From JAJRVM01 sp041752115 (GTDB taxonomy: Bacteria > Planctomycetota > Planctomycetia > Pirellulales > Pirellulaceae): a DNA stretch of 64,000 nucleotides. This document shows, piece by piece, positions 1 through 8,866 of the stretch; within the stretch, counting starts at the first letter, position 1; each line of letters begins with the position of its first letter. The position numbers were made by a program, and so were the translations under genes. The stretch spans positions 1 to 64,000 of the forward strand of contig JBGSHS010000361.1 of assembly GCA_041752115.1 (NCBI GenBank). The letters are read 5' to 3'. Under the pieces are notes generated by a model. It was not told the DNA's origin, made no database searches, and saw only the letters and a program-made list of their open reading frames with translations.

Positions 1-14
1 TCTGCGCGTGGTGG

Positions 15-84
15 CCGCGGTCGCGTAGACCGCGGGGGAAGTGGAGAACGTAGGAAGCTGTCCCCATGCTCTGCGCGAGCATGG
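15..84 (-). repeat. Two-hairpin intergenic repeat, copy 1
   Basis: Two perfect 8-bp stems, each with a 5-nt loop, are separated by 28 nt. Hairpin A is at 15-35 (arm CCGCGGTC, loop GCGTA). Hairpin B is at 64-84 (arm CCATGCTC, loop TGCGC). Read on the minus strand, the element matches 63185-63254 at 59 of 70 positions by my hand count, and spacer length and hairpin order are identical. It directly abuts the TAG stop of the minus-strand gene that ends at 85, so it forms that gene's 3' end. It could be a REP-like mobile repeat, a terminator or an mRNA stabiliser; the sequence does not decide between these. Confidence 0.8.
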
Positions 85-3060
85 CTACTCTTTCTCCAGG
101 ACCCAGAGCCAGCGGCCGGAGACTTCGGGCGTTACGTCGACCATCAAAGCTTCTCCTTCGACGCGCGAACTGACCGCCGTCCCGCGACTGCCAGGCACAG
201 CTCCTTCGGCCACCACGTCCGCCAAGTCGGGCAATCCGGCCCGGGGAACTCGGATTGTTCCGGTCCCGGAAACCATGATCTGCATCACCGCCCCTCCCGC
301 AACTCGGCGTCGTTCGGGAACTGGCGCCCAGGCCACCAGCCGCATCGGCTGATCCGCAAACACCCAGGTCTGACCATCAACGGTAACCTGAGTCGACTGC
401 GACCCGACGAACGCGATCAAATGGCCATCGCGATCGGTGCGAAAGGCCACAGCTTGTCGGCCGGAATAATCAATGCAATGCCCGTTCACCTGCAAACCCG
501 ACAGGACCAGGTCGTCGGCGGGCAGTGGGTGATCCTGCATGTACTTCTGATCCTCTTCCAGCCTGCGTGCAAACCCGCCCGGCCAACCTTCCGGCACGTG
601 CCGAAAATGGCGCGCAATGGCCGTGGTTCCGTTAGGGAAACGACAGGCCAGAAAATCGGTCGTCCGGGACACATAGTGCGGATTATCGTTGACGTCGTCC
701 CAGCGACCGGTCGGTGCGTAGCCACCGAGCGCATGAAGGACTTCAAACCAGTTGCGCGTTTCGTATCCGAGGCTCTTCGATTGATCGTCCCGCGGCCGGT
801 AACCGAGAAACGTTGCGCTGCCCCCGGTTGGGGTCTTGAGCGAAGTACCGACGACCTGGTCGGCGACCTGTGCGACAACCTCGACTCCGTCTTGCGGACG
901 GACGCTGTGGACTCGGTCGACCAGGAAGTCGGTGAGAATCGTCTGCGGAGCAACGCCTCCCAGCGTTCCATGAAACTCCACCATCGCGCCAGGAGCCACG
1001 GCACCTTCATCCAGCCGGAACTGAGGTTCCACGCCGAACACGTCTTGCCAGGCGGGGACGGCGCTGTTTCCTTCCCACGTCAGGCGTGGCGGAGGCCCCG
1101 ACCAAACGACGCGTCCCCCCTGTTCGACTAACTGCCGCATCAGTTCCAGCAAGTTCTGCGACGGAAAAGGTTCAAACAGCGCGACGAGCGTCGTAAAACG
1201 ACGGCCCGCCACTTCGATCGCTCCGTTCTGGACCGTTCCGCGTTCCAGGAGTTTCGCGGCGGTGATGTAGTTGGCATAGCCGTACTGTGTCATCCAACTG
1301 CCAAATCGCTCATCTACCGCAACCAGATCCAGCGGATAGAGCATCAGGACGTCGACATCGCGGTGCTCCCCGTCTTCCACGGCCGTCCAGGCGGGATGCC
1401 CCGCCGCTCCAAAAGTACTCTCGATGCTCCTGCGCCAGTGGCTGATCTCCGCCGGCGTGCCCCAGTGAGCGGAATAGGCGTAGGGGACTTCATTCAGGAT
1501 CCCGATCGAACAAGCCAGGGCCACGGCAAAGTAATCCCGATCGATCCAGCCTCCCTCGGCATGATCGCTCCCGTTTCCGGTCAGGTAGTCGCCCCACTTG
1601 AAGTAGTCGGAGCAGGCGGAAGCCGTTTGATGGACCGTGCAGGACCAGACGAAATTCGACGTGTATTCGTATTGATGTCGAGCCAGTGGCTGTTGTCCGA
1701 CATTCCATTTGTCAATGGTAGGACTTTCGGCCCAGGTCGCGTGGGCCCGCGCTTCCAGTCGTTGCCCCATTCTCTGTTCGGCGTGATGTTTCGCAGCCAC
1801 GAACAAATCGACGACTCCGTCCTGCAACAGATGGTAGTAGCGAGCGCGGAACAGGGCCGTCGCATGGACGGCCTCGAGACTTGCTCCCATGACGTGCATG
1901 ACTCCTTCCTTGGCTGACAGGTCATGGGCAAAGTCTTCTTGTCCCCGAGCAAAGTAGATCAAGAACTTGGCGAAATCCCGGTACTGCTCCCCGTACTGTT
2001 CCGCATACTTGTTGGCCAGTGCGTCACTGACGTACCGCAGCGCGAACTCGCCGTGATCGTGATGGGCGAAATAGCCCCAGTCCTGCTGGATGTGCATTTC
2101 ATCTGAATAGAGACCGTTGAGTTTGACCCCCGCGTCGGCATACTGATCAACGAGTTGTTGCAGGTACGGGAGCGCACGGTCGCTGAAGTAGTCCATTTCC
2201 GGCGTGCGGTACATCTGCACGACCAGGACTCGGTCCAGGTTGCCGATTTCGGTTCGTCCGGCGCCATGAATGCGAATTCGCTGTGCCACGTGAGTCGTGG
2301 TGGACGGCCATACTTCGACCTGAGCGATATCCGAGATATCAACGATCGACTCGGGAGGCACGACGCGATAAGGTGTTCCTGGCAGAACCTGTTCATGAAA
2401 AGCGAAGACGCGGATTCCCGCATCGCGGACATCGATCGGACCCTTGTTGTTGGCCCAACGCCGCTGACGCCACAGTTGAACGCTGAACGTGCCGCTGGTG
2501 GGATCTCTCAGACCTTTTCGATAGTGCATCCACGTGCCAGCCTGGCCGGTCGCTCGTTCGTAAGCTGGACCGATCTCCAGCGGACTCAACAGCGATAGTT
2601 CGAGCCCCAATCCGTATTGTTGAGCAAACTGCCCGACCTTGGCAATCAGACGAATGTACTCCGGCATGTCGGGCATCAGTTGCCGCGGCTTGTCCTGCCC
2701 AGGCCGGTACTGCTGGAAAAAATGGTCAAAGGCGACGATCAGCGTCTTGTGTCCGGCCCGCTGAGCTCGCTCGCACACCTGCCGCAGACTCTCTTCCTGC
2801 GGGGTGAATGTGGTGGCCAGGTTAATCACCTGGTCGGGATCGTTGGCCAGCGTCTCGAGTTCCTGATCGCTCACCAGAATGATGGCCGAACGGGGCAGAA
2901 AGCTCCACGCCCCCGGAAACGCAATGACCTCACCCCGAGCAACCTCCGCCGCAGGCCGCGGGGGCGATTGCTCGTCAGCCTGCCCACGAGGCGACAGGTT
3001 GGTGATCAGAAGAAAGGCTGCCGCCAGGAGCGACGAAGTACAGCGAGTCGAACAGATCAT
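85..3060 (-). CDS. Large secreted glycoside hydrolase-like protein
   Basis: This encodes a 991-residue protein of unassigned function. The chosen ATG at 3060 has GGAGAAGG about 6 nt upstream and gives a clean signal peptide (MICSTRCTSSLLAAAFLLIT, cleavage near GQA-DE); a longer reading frame exists but lacks a leader. The central part has the feel of a GH-A/GH42-like TIM barrel, with long tracts rich in Trp, Tyr, Asp and Glu such as GLYSDEMH and YSDYFKWGDY-like segments. A Rossmann-like stretch with LMLYPLDLVAVDE follows and resembles the trimerisation domain of GH42 enzymes. The C-terminal few hundred residues look like beta-sandwich. The family is not securely identified. The probable role is extracytoplasmic polysaccharide breakdown. 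The gene is monocistronic and is followed immediately by the two-hairpin repeat. Confidence 0.75.
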   Translation of the reverse strand: MICSTRCTSSLLAAAFLLITNLSPRGQADEQSPPRPAAEVARGEVIAFPGAWSFLPRSAIILVSDQELETLANDPDQVINLATTFTPQEESLRQVCERAQRAGHKTLIVAFDHFFQQYRPGQDKPRQLMPDMPEYIRLIAKVGQFAQQYGLGLELSLLSPLEIGPAYERATGQAGTWMHYRKGLRDPTSGTFSVQLWRQRRWANNKGPIDVRDAGIRVFAFHEQVLPGTPYRVVPPESIVDISDIAQVEVWPSTTTHVAQRIRIHGAGRTEIGNLDRVLVVQMYRTPEMDYFSDRALPYLQQLVDQYADAGVKLNGLYSDEMHIQQDWGYFAHHDHGEFALRYVSDALANKYAEQYGEQYRDFAKFLIYFARGQEDFAHDLSAKEGVMHVMGASLEAVHATALFRARYYHLLQDGVVDLFVAAKHHAEQRMGQRLEARAHATWAESPTIDKWNVGQQPLARHQYEYTSNFVWSCTVHQTASACSDYFKWGDYLTGNGSDHAEGGWIDRDYFAVALACSIGILNEVPYAYSAHWGTPAEISHWRRSIESTFGAAGHPAWTAVEDGEHRDVDVLMLYPLDLVAVDERFGSWMTQYGYANYITAAKLLERGTVQNGAIEVAGRRFTTLVALFEPFPSQNLLELMRQLVEQGGRVVWSGPPPRLTWEGNSAVPAWQDVFGVEPQFRLDEGAVAPGAMVEFHGTLGGVAPQTILTDFLVDRVHSVRPQDGVEVVAQVADQVVGTSLKTPTGGSATFLGYRPRDDQSKSLGYETRNWFEVLHALGGYAPTGRWDDVNDNPHYVSRTTDFLACRFPNGTTAIARHFRHVPEGWPGGFARRLEEDQKYMQDHPLPADDLVLSGLQVNGHCIDYSGRQAVAFRTDRDGHLIAFVGSQSTQVTVDGQTWVFADQPMRLVAWAPVPERRRVAGGAVMQIMVSGTGTIRVPRAGLPDLADVVAEGAVPGSRGTAVSSRVEGEALMVDVTPEVSGRWLWVLEKE

Positions 3061-3438
3061 CGTAGCCTTCTCCAATGCCGGGGAAACGCTGAACCGACAC
3101 GACTGAGTGGTTTTCTGCCTGGGAGGGATCAAGGGAAGGAAGAGGGGGCGCAATGATGGTGTGGTGAGCGACCGACGCGGCACGGATCAGCGGCGAGTCT
3201 GTTTTCCAGTAGAGCGACGTCAACGACGCGCTGCTGCCAACGACGCGCGGCAAATCCTCTGGACGTACCGGCTCAAACGAGGAATCGCGAACGCGCAGAT
3301 GCGTCTTCCCTCACGGCGAGCCTGTCTGTCGAGACGGGGCATTGGTCATCGGTTACGCAGGAGCACAACAAAACCGGGCAAGACCGGCCACCTGCCGATC
3401 CTGCCCGGTCGAGATCTGTCATCAGCCGCAGCATCCTC
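3061..3438. other. Intergenic region with terminator
   Basis: This is the gap between two minus-strand genes. It holds the terminator at 3364-3409 for the upstream gene and the ribosome binding site of the gene starting at 3060. I see no credible small gene and could not pick a convincing promoter. Confidence 0.6.
3364..3409 (-). terminator. Rho-independent terminator of the Gfo/Idh gene
   Basis: Read on the minus strand, an outer perfect arm ACCGGGCA/TGCCCGGT continues into an inner 8-bp arm with two G-U pairs. The result is a stem of about 16 bp with loop AGGTG, followed by TTTTGTTGT. It lies about 30 nt after the stop of the minus-strand oxidoreductase. Confidence 0.85.
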
Positions 3439-4848
3439 TCAGCTGATCGTTGGCAGTTCATAGCCTTTGCGGCGCGGTCGATCGAGCATGGCGTTGGCCT
3501 CGTCGCAATTGGTGAAGCGTTCGGCCACGGGATCCCATTTCAGCGGTTTGCCGACCTGGCCGACATCACGCACAATGTTGACCAGGTAGCAGAGTGTCGA
3601 TGATCGTTGACCGATCTCGATGTCGGCGTTGCAGACGGAGCGGGACTTGATGCACTCGACCCAGTTCTCGATGTGATAGGCCGTTTCCGGACGCTGGTTG
3701 GGACCAGGATTGTCCGAGGCCCGCACAATGTCTTTTGGGTTGCTGGCCAGCTTATCGCGATTGATCTCGATCTTCTGACCGTCTTCTCCTACGAAAATCG
3801 CGCCCAGGCCGGGACCGCGGTCGCCGTCCATGTTCAATCGCAATTCAGTGCCGCTGGCGAAAGTCATCTTGACCCGCGCCCGCGGGCCGGACAGTTTGGC
3901 CATGCCATGGTAACCGGTACCGGTGTCCTCATCGCCCGTATCGCCGATCACTACGCCGCCGACTGTTTCGCGTCCCGCGAACTTGCCGGTTTCACGATCG
4001 GCGACCGGTTCCTCCAAGACCACTTCCACCGGGCCCGTGTCGTCGGTCCCCAAGGCGCGGTTGATCTGATCGTACGAGTGGGTTCCCCAGCCGGTGACTC
4101 CGAAGCAGAGCCCGCCGCCATCGTAGTCCCACCACTTGGCCCAGCCATACTGCAATTCGTCATCGCGTGGACGCAGTTCCGCCTGATTGGTCCACATGTC
4201 CCACGCCGGATCAACCTTTTCCTTCACGTCGGCTGACGTGGTCTTGGTCCAACGGAATGGTCCGACGAAATTCGGCGCCAGGACGGCACGAATCTTGCCG
4301 ATTGCGCCGTTCTTCACCAAGTCACTGGCCCAGTTGTTGCTGGGCATCGAACGCTGCTGCGTGCCGACTTGAGTGACCGTGTTGTAGTGCCGAGCCGCCT
4401 GTACCATCTTGCGCCCTTCGGCGATCGTCAGACACATCGGCTTTTCGATGTAAGTATCGACACCCATCTGCATGGCTTGGATCGCAATCCACGCTCGGGC
4501 ATGAGTCGTGGTCTCCACCATCACTCCGTCGAGTTTTTCCTTCTCGATCATTTCGCGGAAGTCGTCGTAGATGCCCCACTTCTGGCCGCCCGAAAGATCC
4601 TTGACGAATTGCTCGGCGCGTGCCACGAAACAGTCGCAGGCGGCGACCACCTGGAACGGCTTCACATCGGCTCCCTCAGATATCACCCGCGACCGACCGC
4701 CACAGCCGATCACGCCCACGCGCACGGTCTCACTCGGGGGCGCAGCGCCATCGCGTCCGAGCACGCGACTGGGAAGAAAAATCGGAATCGCCAGGGCGGC
4801 ACCGCCGACCTTGAGCACGTCGCGGCGTGAATATCTCTGCTTTGTCAC
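3439..4848 (-). CDS. Tat-exported Gfo/Idh/MocA family oxidoreductase
   Basis: This is a 469-residue NAD(P)-dependent sugar dehydrogenase-like protein with a twin-arginine leader (SRRDVLKVGGAALA, about residues 7-20), so it probably acts outside the cytoplasm. The Rossmann motif GVIGCGGRSR follows the leader, and EKPMCLT, the family's EKP motif, is present. I start it at GTG 4848 because AAGGAG lies 8 nt upstream; a GTG at 4866 also opens the frame but would place that Shine-Dalgarno inside the gene. Tat-tagged members of this family are abundant in planctomycetes and their substrates are mostly unknown. A strong terminator follows. The substrate cannot be inferred from the neighbours. Confidence 0.88.
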   Translation of the reverse strand: MTKQRYSRRDVLKVGGAALAIPIFLPSRVLGRDGAAPPSETVRVGVIGCGGRSRVISEGADVKPFQVVAACDCFVARAEQFVKDLSGGQKWGIYDDFREMIEKEKLDGVMVETTTHARAWIAIQAMQMGVDTYIEKPMCLTIAEGRKMVQAARHYNTVTQVGTQQRSMPSNNWASDLVKNGAIGKIRAVLAPNFVGPFRWTKTTSADVKEKVDPAWDMWTNQAELRPRDDELQYGWAKWWDYDGGGLCFGVTGWGTHSYDQINRALGTDDTGPVEVVLEEPVADRETGKFAGRETVGGVVIGDTGDEDTGTGYHGMAKLSGPRARVKMTFASGTELRLNMDGDRGPGLGAIFVGEDGQKIEINRDKLASNPKDIVRASDNPGPNQRPETAYHIENWVECIKSRSVCNADIEIGQRSSTLCYLVNIVRDVGQVGKPLKWDPVAERFTNCDEANAMLDRPRRKGYELPTIS

Positions 4849-5324
4849 GGTCTTACTCCTTGTCACGAAAGAGCGTCTTCGTAAACGCCAGTGGGAAAAC
4901 GTCGAAAACTTCTGCAGGCCGAGCCAGGTGCAGGCTTGCGTCTACCGGCAGCGCGATTGCACACTCAAGGATCAAGGTAGGCATGAGGGCTCGCTCGGTT
5001 CGGCCCGGCACGAACCTGGGTAGGTCAGACGCGGCACATAGGTCGCGCCCGTTGAGTCGAATCGGGTCGGCTGTGGAGTTTGCATTACCTCTTTCATACC
5101 AACAAATTCGAGCGATATCTACGGGCTCATCGTCAAAACGGACGAGCCGTAGTACTGGCAGGGTATACGACATACCCGGGTAGCTGGTTTCGAGGCCCGG
5201 CGAGGGCGTGACGCGGGCCGTGACGCCCGACAGTCTCCTTCAGCTGAGCATTTCGCTTCCCCACAGCGCCTTCCCCACAGCGCGACCGTGCCGCGTCAGC
5301 GTCTGTCGGTGGCCTGGTCCGAGG
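4849..5324. other. Intergenic gap, no gene seen
   Basis: This 476-bp stretch separates two minus-strand genes. Reading frames here have no family features and no good ribosome binding site. The promoter of the Gfo/Idh gene presumably lies here, but I could not choose a convincing pair of boxes. Confidence 0.5.
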
Positions 5325-6341
5325 TCATCGTTCCGCGTCACCGCGCAGCGTCTCCAGCATGGCGCGGTAGTTTTCGGGCTGGACACCGTGATGGATGGTA
5401 TTGCTGGACGAGAGAATCAAGCCGCCGCCTGGCGCGCCGGCTCGAAGGCATTGTCGGACTTCTTCGGCGACCTGTTCGGGAGTGCCGCTGCAGAGCGCAC
5501 CGGTACAATCGATATTCCCTTTGAGGCAGATGCGGGCGCCATACTTGGCCTTCATGCCGGCCATCGTGTAACCGGCGCCGGGGTCGATGGGATCAAGACA
5601 GTCTATGCCGCAATCCACCCAGAAATCGCTCAACGCATCCACATTTCCATCGCAGTGTTTGATCACGAAGTATCCCAGCTCCTTGAACCCCCGGACCACA
5701 CGTGCAAATTGCGGTCCTATCCGCTCAAACCACGTTTCCGGTCGCACCAGCATGCCGGCGGCGTTGGCCACATCGTCGGTGGTCGCCACGACTTGCAGGC
5801 CGTAGCGTTGTCGGGCAACTTCTGCCAGTCGGATATTGTAGTCCACCACCCGCTGCAGCAAGTCGCTGTAAGCGGTGGGTTCCAGCAGCAGGTTCATCAG
5901 GGAGCCCTCGTAACCGAGCAGATCTCGCATATCCGAGAACCCGTCGCGCAGATTGAGTACGATGGCCTTGTCGTCGCCGAATCGCTCGAGTGCCGTTTCG
6001 ACGCTTGCGAATCGTTTGGGGGCGTTGGGATCGGGGAACTGGTAGTCGTTCCAACGCGTGATGTCAGGCAGCGGGCTGCTGAGCAGGGCGGGAAGCGTAT
6101 CTTCGGTGACCTGTCTCGTGATGCCCCATTCGTCGACGAAAGTGGAGTCGCTCAGATACCGCTTCTCGTAGTTGGGACGCAGATTGACGGCATCGAGGTC
6201 GAGTCCGGCCACAATGTCGAGGATGTCGTCGCTGCCGACCAATGCCTGTCCGACTTGAGCGTCGATAAACCATTCGAAGGTCGGGACGACGTCCGGAACT
6301 TCGCGGCGCAGAGCAGCCAGGATTCGTTGTTGTCCGTTCAT
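5325..6341 (-). CDS. Uroporphyrinogen decarboxylase (UroD/MtaA) family protein
   Basis: This 338-residue protein is of the UroD-like TIM-barrel family that includes haem UroD and the cobamide:CoM methyltransferases MtaA/CmuA. It starts MNGQQRILAALRREVPDVVP, the usual family opening. The later block HCDGNVDALSDFWVDCGID and the tail GGGLILSSSNTIHHGV are typical of the non-haem branch. Its ATG overlaps the stop of the FGGY kinase (ATGA at 6338-6341), so the two are translationally coupled. In this sugar cluster a haem role is unlikely. A methyl- or carboxyl-transfer step on a catabolic substrate is possible, but this is inference only. Confidence 0.85.
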   Translation of the reverse strand: MNGQQRILAALRREVPDVVPTFEWFIDAQVGQALVGSDDILDIVAGLDLDAVNLRPNYEKRYLSDSTFVDEWGITRQVTEDTLPALLSSPLPDITRWNDYQFPDPNAPKRFASVETALERFGDDKAIVLNLRDGFSDMRDLLGYEGSLMNLLLEPTAYSDLLQRVVDYNIRLAEVARQRYGLQVVATTDDVANAAGMLVRPETWFERIGPQFARVVRGFKELGYFVIKHCDGNVDALSDFWVDCGIDCLDPIDPGAGYTMAGMKAKYGARICLKGNIDCTGALCSGTPEQVAEEVRQCLRAGAPGGGLILSSSNTIHHGVQPENYRAMLETLRGDAER

Positions 6342-7879
6342 GTTGTGAATTCCTTAAACAGCCGGTGATTGATTGCCTTCGTGGCCGGATAGATGTCTCG
6401 ATAGATCTGGAACCATTGTTGGTATTGGGCCGCACGATGGGAATCGGGGTAGTACGTCTGGCCGCTACGTTTCACATGGTGGAATGCGTCTTCTTCGTCC
6501 TGGTACAGTCCGACGCCGATGCCGGCCAGGATGGCTGCGCCCATGGGGGACGCGTCTTCGACATCGGCCGTTTCGATCGGTCGGCCGGACACATCGGCCT
6601 TGTTCTGCATCCAGAGTGAATTGCGAGTCGCTCCCCCCACCGCAATAAATCGATCCAACGCCAGGCCGAGCGAGTCTTCCAGCGCCAATACCATGTCCAG
6701 GAACTGATAATCCAACCCTTCGATGATGGCACGCAACATGTCCCCGCGATTGGCGCGGGGAGTGAGCCCCAGGAAGACACCGAGACTCTGACCGTCCACG
6801 ACCGGCGAGGCAGCCCCTGACATGTGCGGTAGAAACAGGACGCCGCCAGCGCCGGGAGACGCGGCGTTCGCCTCGGCAATCAGATTGTCCCAGCTGAGTC
6901 CGGGCGTCGTCACGACGCTGTCGTTCCCTGCCAGCTGCCGTCGATACCACTCCACCATTTCCCCAGCTACGTTGCCGCCCCACACGGCGTGCATGCCACG
7001 CACCACGTGCGCCTGAACCGTCATTCCTGCCCGCCGCAAGGCATCGGTCAACACCGGTTGAGAGATCGAGGCAATCACGGTTTCCCACGTGCCGGTGACA
7101 TCCAGGGCCACACCAGGTCGAAAAGCGCCCACCGGCAGCACGCCGCACAGATGATCGTGGCCCCCCAGCACGACCGGCGTGCCTTCCGCCAACCCGGTGA
7201 CGGCTGCCGCCGCAGCGTGCACCGCTCCGATCAAAGTGCCGCTGGCCTGTACCTCGCACAACATGCGACGGTCGATCCCCGACAAAGCAATCAGCTCGTC
7301 CGACCAGTTGCGGGTCCGCTGGTCGAGCAGCAATGTGCAGGAAGCCATGCTGTGATCGGTCACGTGGCGACCGCACAGCATGAAATTCAGGAAATCTTCG
7401 ATCAAGAGCCATTTGTGTGTGCGCCGAAAGATGTCCGGCTCGTGTTCCGCCATCCAACGCATGCGCAGCGCGGAATTGATGGGCCAGAGGGGATTTCCGC
7501 CGATGGAAAACTGCCGTTCCGCTCCCACATGATCGAGCCACCATTGGTGCTGCGGGGCGGTACGCGGATCATGCCAGCTGATGAAGGGGTAGAGCCAGTT
7601 TCCCTGCTCGTCGACCGGAAGTCCATCCATGCCCATGCCTGTCACGGCGACGGCGCGAATGTGTCGCGGGTCGTCAAGTTGAGCCACCGCGTCCCGGATC
7701 GAGGCGGCGGTACCGCTCCAGATCTGTTCGGGCTGCCACACGGTCCAGTCAGGATGATCTGGTTCCGGATGGAAACGCTCCGTGGGGCGACTGCCGCCGG
7801 CGATTCGATTGCCCGCCACGTCGTACACGATGGCCTTCAGGCTGGTGGAGCCGAGGTCGATTCCCATCAGGTAATCCAT
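6338..7879 (-). CDS. FGGY-family carbohydrate kinase (xylulokinase-like)
   Basis: This 513-residue cytoplasmic sugar kinase should transfer phosphate from ATP to a ketose or polyol. The N-terminal phosphate-1 motif is GIDLGSTSLKAIVYD, and the C-terminal FGGY block has the ATP-binding GGATRNSLWMQNKADV followed by GAAILAGIG. Length is normal for the family. AGGAG lies 10 nt before the ATG. It sits second in the minus-strand arm, after an SDR and overlapping the UroD-like gene, so a product of the SDR may be its substrate. The exact sugar cannot be read from the sequence; xylulose, ribulose and erythrulose-type substrates all fit. Confidence 0.93.
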   Translation of the reverse strand: MDYLMGIDLGSTSLKAIVYDVAGNRIAGGSRPTERFHPEPDHPDWTVWQPEQIWSGTAASIRDAVAQLDDPRHIRAVAVTGMGMDGLPVDEQGNWLYPFISWHDPRTAPQHQWWLDHVGAERQFSIGGNPLWPINSALRMRWMAEHEPDIFRRTHKWLLIEDFLNFMLCGRHVTDHSMASCTLLLDQRTRNWSDELIALSGIDRRMLCEVQASGTLIGAVHAAAAAVTGLAEGTPVVLGGHDHLCGVLPVGAFRPGVALDVTGTWETVIASISQPVLTDALRRAGMTVQAHVVRGMHAVWGGNVAGEMVEWYRRQLAGNDSVVTTPGLSWDNLIAEANAASPGAGGVLFLPHMSGAASPVVDGQSLGVFLGLTPRANRGDMLRAIIEGLDYQFLDMVLALEDSLGLALDRFIAVGGATRNSLWMQNKADVSGRPIETADVEDASPMGAAILAGIGVGLYQDEEDAFHHVKRSGQTYYPDSHRAAQYQQWFQIYRDIYPATKAINHRLFKEFTT

Positions 7880-7942
7880 AACTGCTCATCTCCTGGTGCA
7901 GGGGGACTGGTTACAGCGTGTCGGGCGCTCCGGCTGGTTGTT

Positions 7943-8704
7943 TCAGCGCATCAACATTCCGCCGCTCACGTTGACCGTAGTGCCGGTCAGATAACTGGCC
8001 CGATCTGAGGCCAGGAACACGACGACGTCGGCGATCTCGCCGGGGTCAGCGATGCGTTGCAGGGGAATGCGGGCCAAGTACTTCGCTTCGTTGGCACGCA
8101 GCGTGTCGGCAGTCATTTCGGTGCGAATCATACCGGGCGCCACCGCATTGACGGCGATGCGATGGGGCGCCAGTTCGCGTGCCAGCGAGGTGGTTAAGGA
8201 AACGATCCCCCCTTTGCTGGCGTCATACGGAGCGTGGCCGGTCGTCGATCCCAGAAAAGCGGCCGTGGAAGAGATATTCACAATTCTTCCAGGCCGTGAC
8301 CGAGCGATCAGTCGTTGGGCCAGACGCCGGCAGGCGAGGAACGTGCCAGTCAGGTTGCTGTGGAGGGTCTGGTTCCACTGTTCGAGCGTCAGGTCGGTCA
8401 CGGCGCACGTGGGGCAGGTGGCGGCATTATTAATGAGAATCTCGACACAACCCCAGTGGCCTTCAATGTGATCGAACATACGTTCCACGTCACGCTCGCT
8501 CGATACGTCCCCCTGGCAGAGGATGGCCAGGCCCGGGGTTTCTGACTGCAGCAACTGCACCAGACGATGGGCTTCCTCCGCATTCGTTCGATAGTTGATA
8601 GCAACGCGTGCTCCCTCGGTCGCCAGGGCGAGGCAGATGGCTCGCCCCAAGCCTCGTGTGCCACCCGTGACGAACGCCACGCGATCGGTCAGCCGCAAAT
8701 CCAT
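7943..8704 (-). CDS. SDR-family oxidoreductase (minus arm)
   Basis: This 253-residue NAD(P)-dependent short-chain dehydrogenase has the cofactor motif TGGTRGLG near residue 14, the NNA motif, the catalytic Ser in NISSTAAF and the Y-x-x-x-K pair in YDASKGG. The start at ATG 8704 is preferred over ATG 8713: AGGAG lies 9 nt upstream of the former but touches the latter, and this choice makes it exactly as long as its divergent sister at 8867. Both proteins begin MDL-LT and end VSGGMLMR. It heads the SDR-kinase-UroD operon and probably oxidises a polyol or reduces a ketose. Confidence 0.93.
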   Translation of the reverse strand: MDLRLTDRVAFVTGGTRGLGRAICLALATEGARVAINYRTNAEEAHRLVQLLQSETPGLAILCQGDVSSERDVERMFDHIEGHWGCVEILINNAATCPTCAVTDLTLEQWNQTLHSNLTGTFLACRRLAQRLIARSRPGRIVNISSTAAFLGSTTGHAPYDASKGGIVSLTTSLARELAPHRIAVNAVAPGMIRTEMTADTLRANEAKYLARIPLQRIADPGEIADVVVFLASDRASYLTGTTVNVSGGMLMR

Positions 8705-8742
8705 AGCAGACATCTCCTGGATCTTTCAACCAGCAAAGGGGG

Positions 8743-8772
8743 ATTGTAACGCCGTACCCATAGCCGCTTCAA
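8743..8772 (-). promoter_or_regulatory. Predicted sigma70 promoter, minus arm of the sugar cluster
   Basis: On the minus strand, TTGAAG (8767-8772) and TACAAT (8743-8748) are separated by 18 nt and point toward the SDR starting at 8704. They score 4/6 and 5/6 against consensus by eye. The predicted leader is about 30 nt. Confidence 0.5.
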
Positions 8773-8797
8773 CAACCAAGCCGATTTGCTCCTCTAC

Positions 8798-8826
8798 TTG
8801 GAAAAATGCGGAGGCTCCAGTATATT
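8798..8826 (+). promoter_or_regulatory. Predicted sigma70 promoter, plus arm of the sugar cluster
   Basis: TTGGAA (8798-8803), a 17-nt spacer and TATATT (8821-8826) lie 40 nt before the ATG at 8867. Its -35 box is 25 bp from the -35 box of the opposing promoter, so one regulator bound between them could control both arms. I saw no obvious palindromic operator in that gap. Confidence 0.6.
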
Positions 8827-8866
8827 CGCCGCAGCGGTAGCGATACGCAGAAAGCGGCACTGGAAC

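Noticed and set aside
3821..3835. GACCGCGGTC-like palindrome as a third copy of the hairpin repeat
   Set aside because: It is inside the Gfo/Idh coding sequence, lacks the 5-nt loop and has no partner hairpin 28 nt away. Chance in GC-rich DNA.
4849..4866. GTG at 4866 as start of the Tat oxidoreductase
   Set aside because: It would place the AAGGAG ribosome binding site inside the coding region; GTG 4848 has ideal spacing from it.
5208..6368. Plus-strand open frame of 386 codons over the UroD-like gene
   Set aside because: Antisense shadow of a well-supported UroD-family protein; composition is not protein-like.
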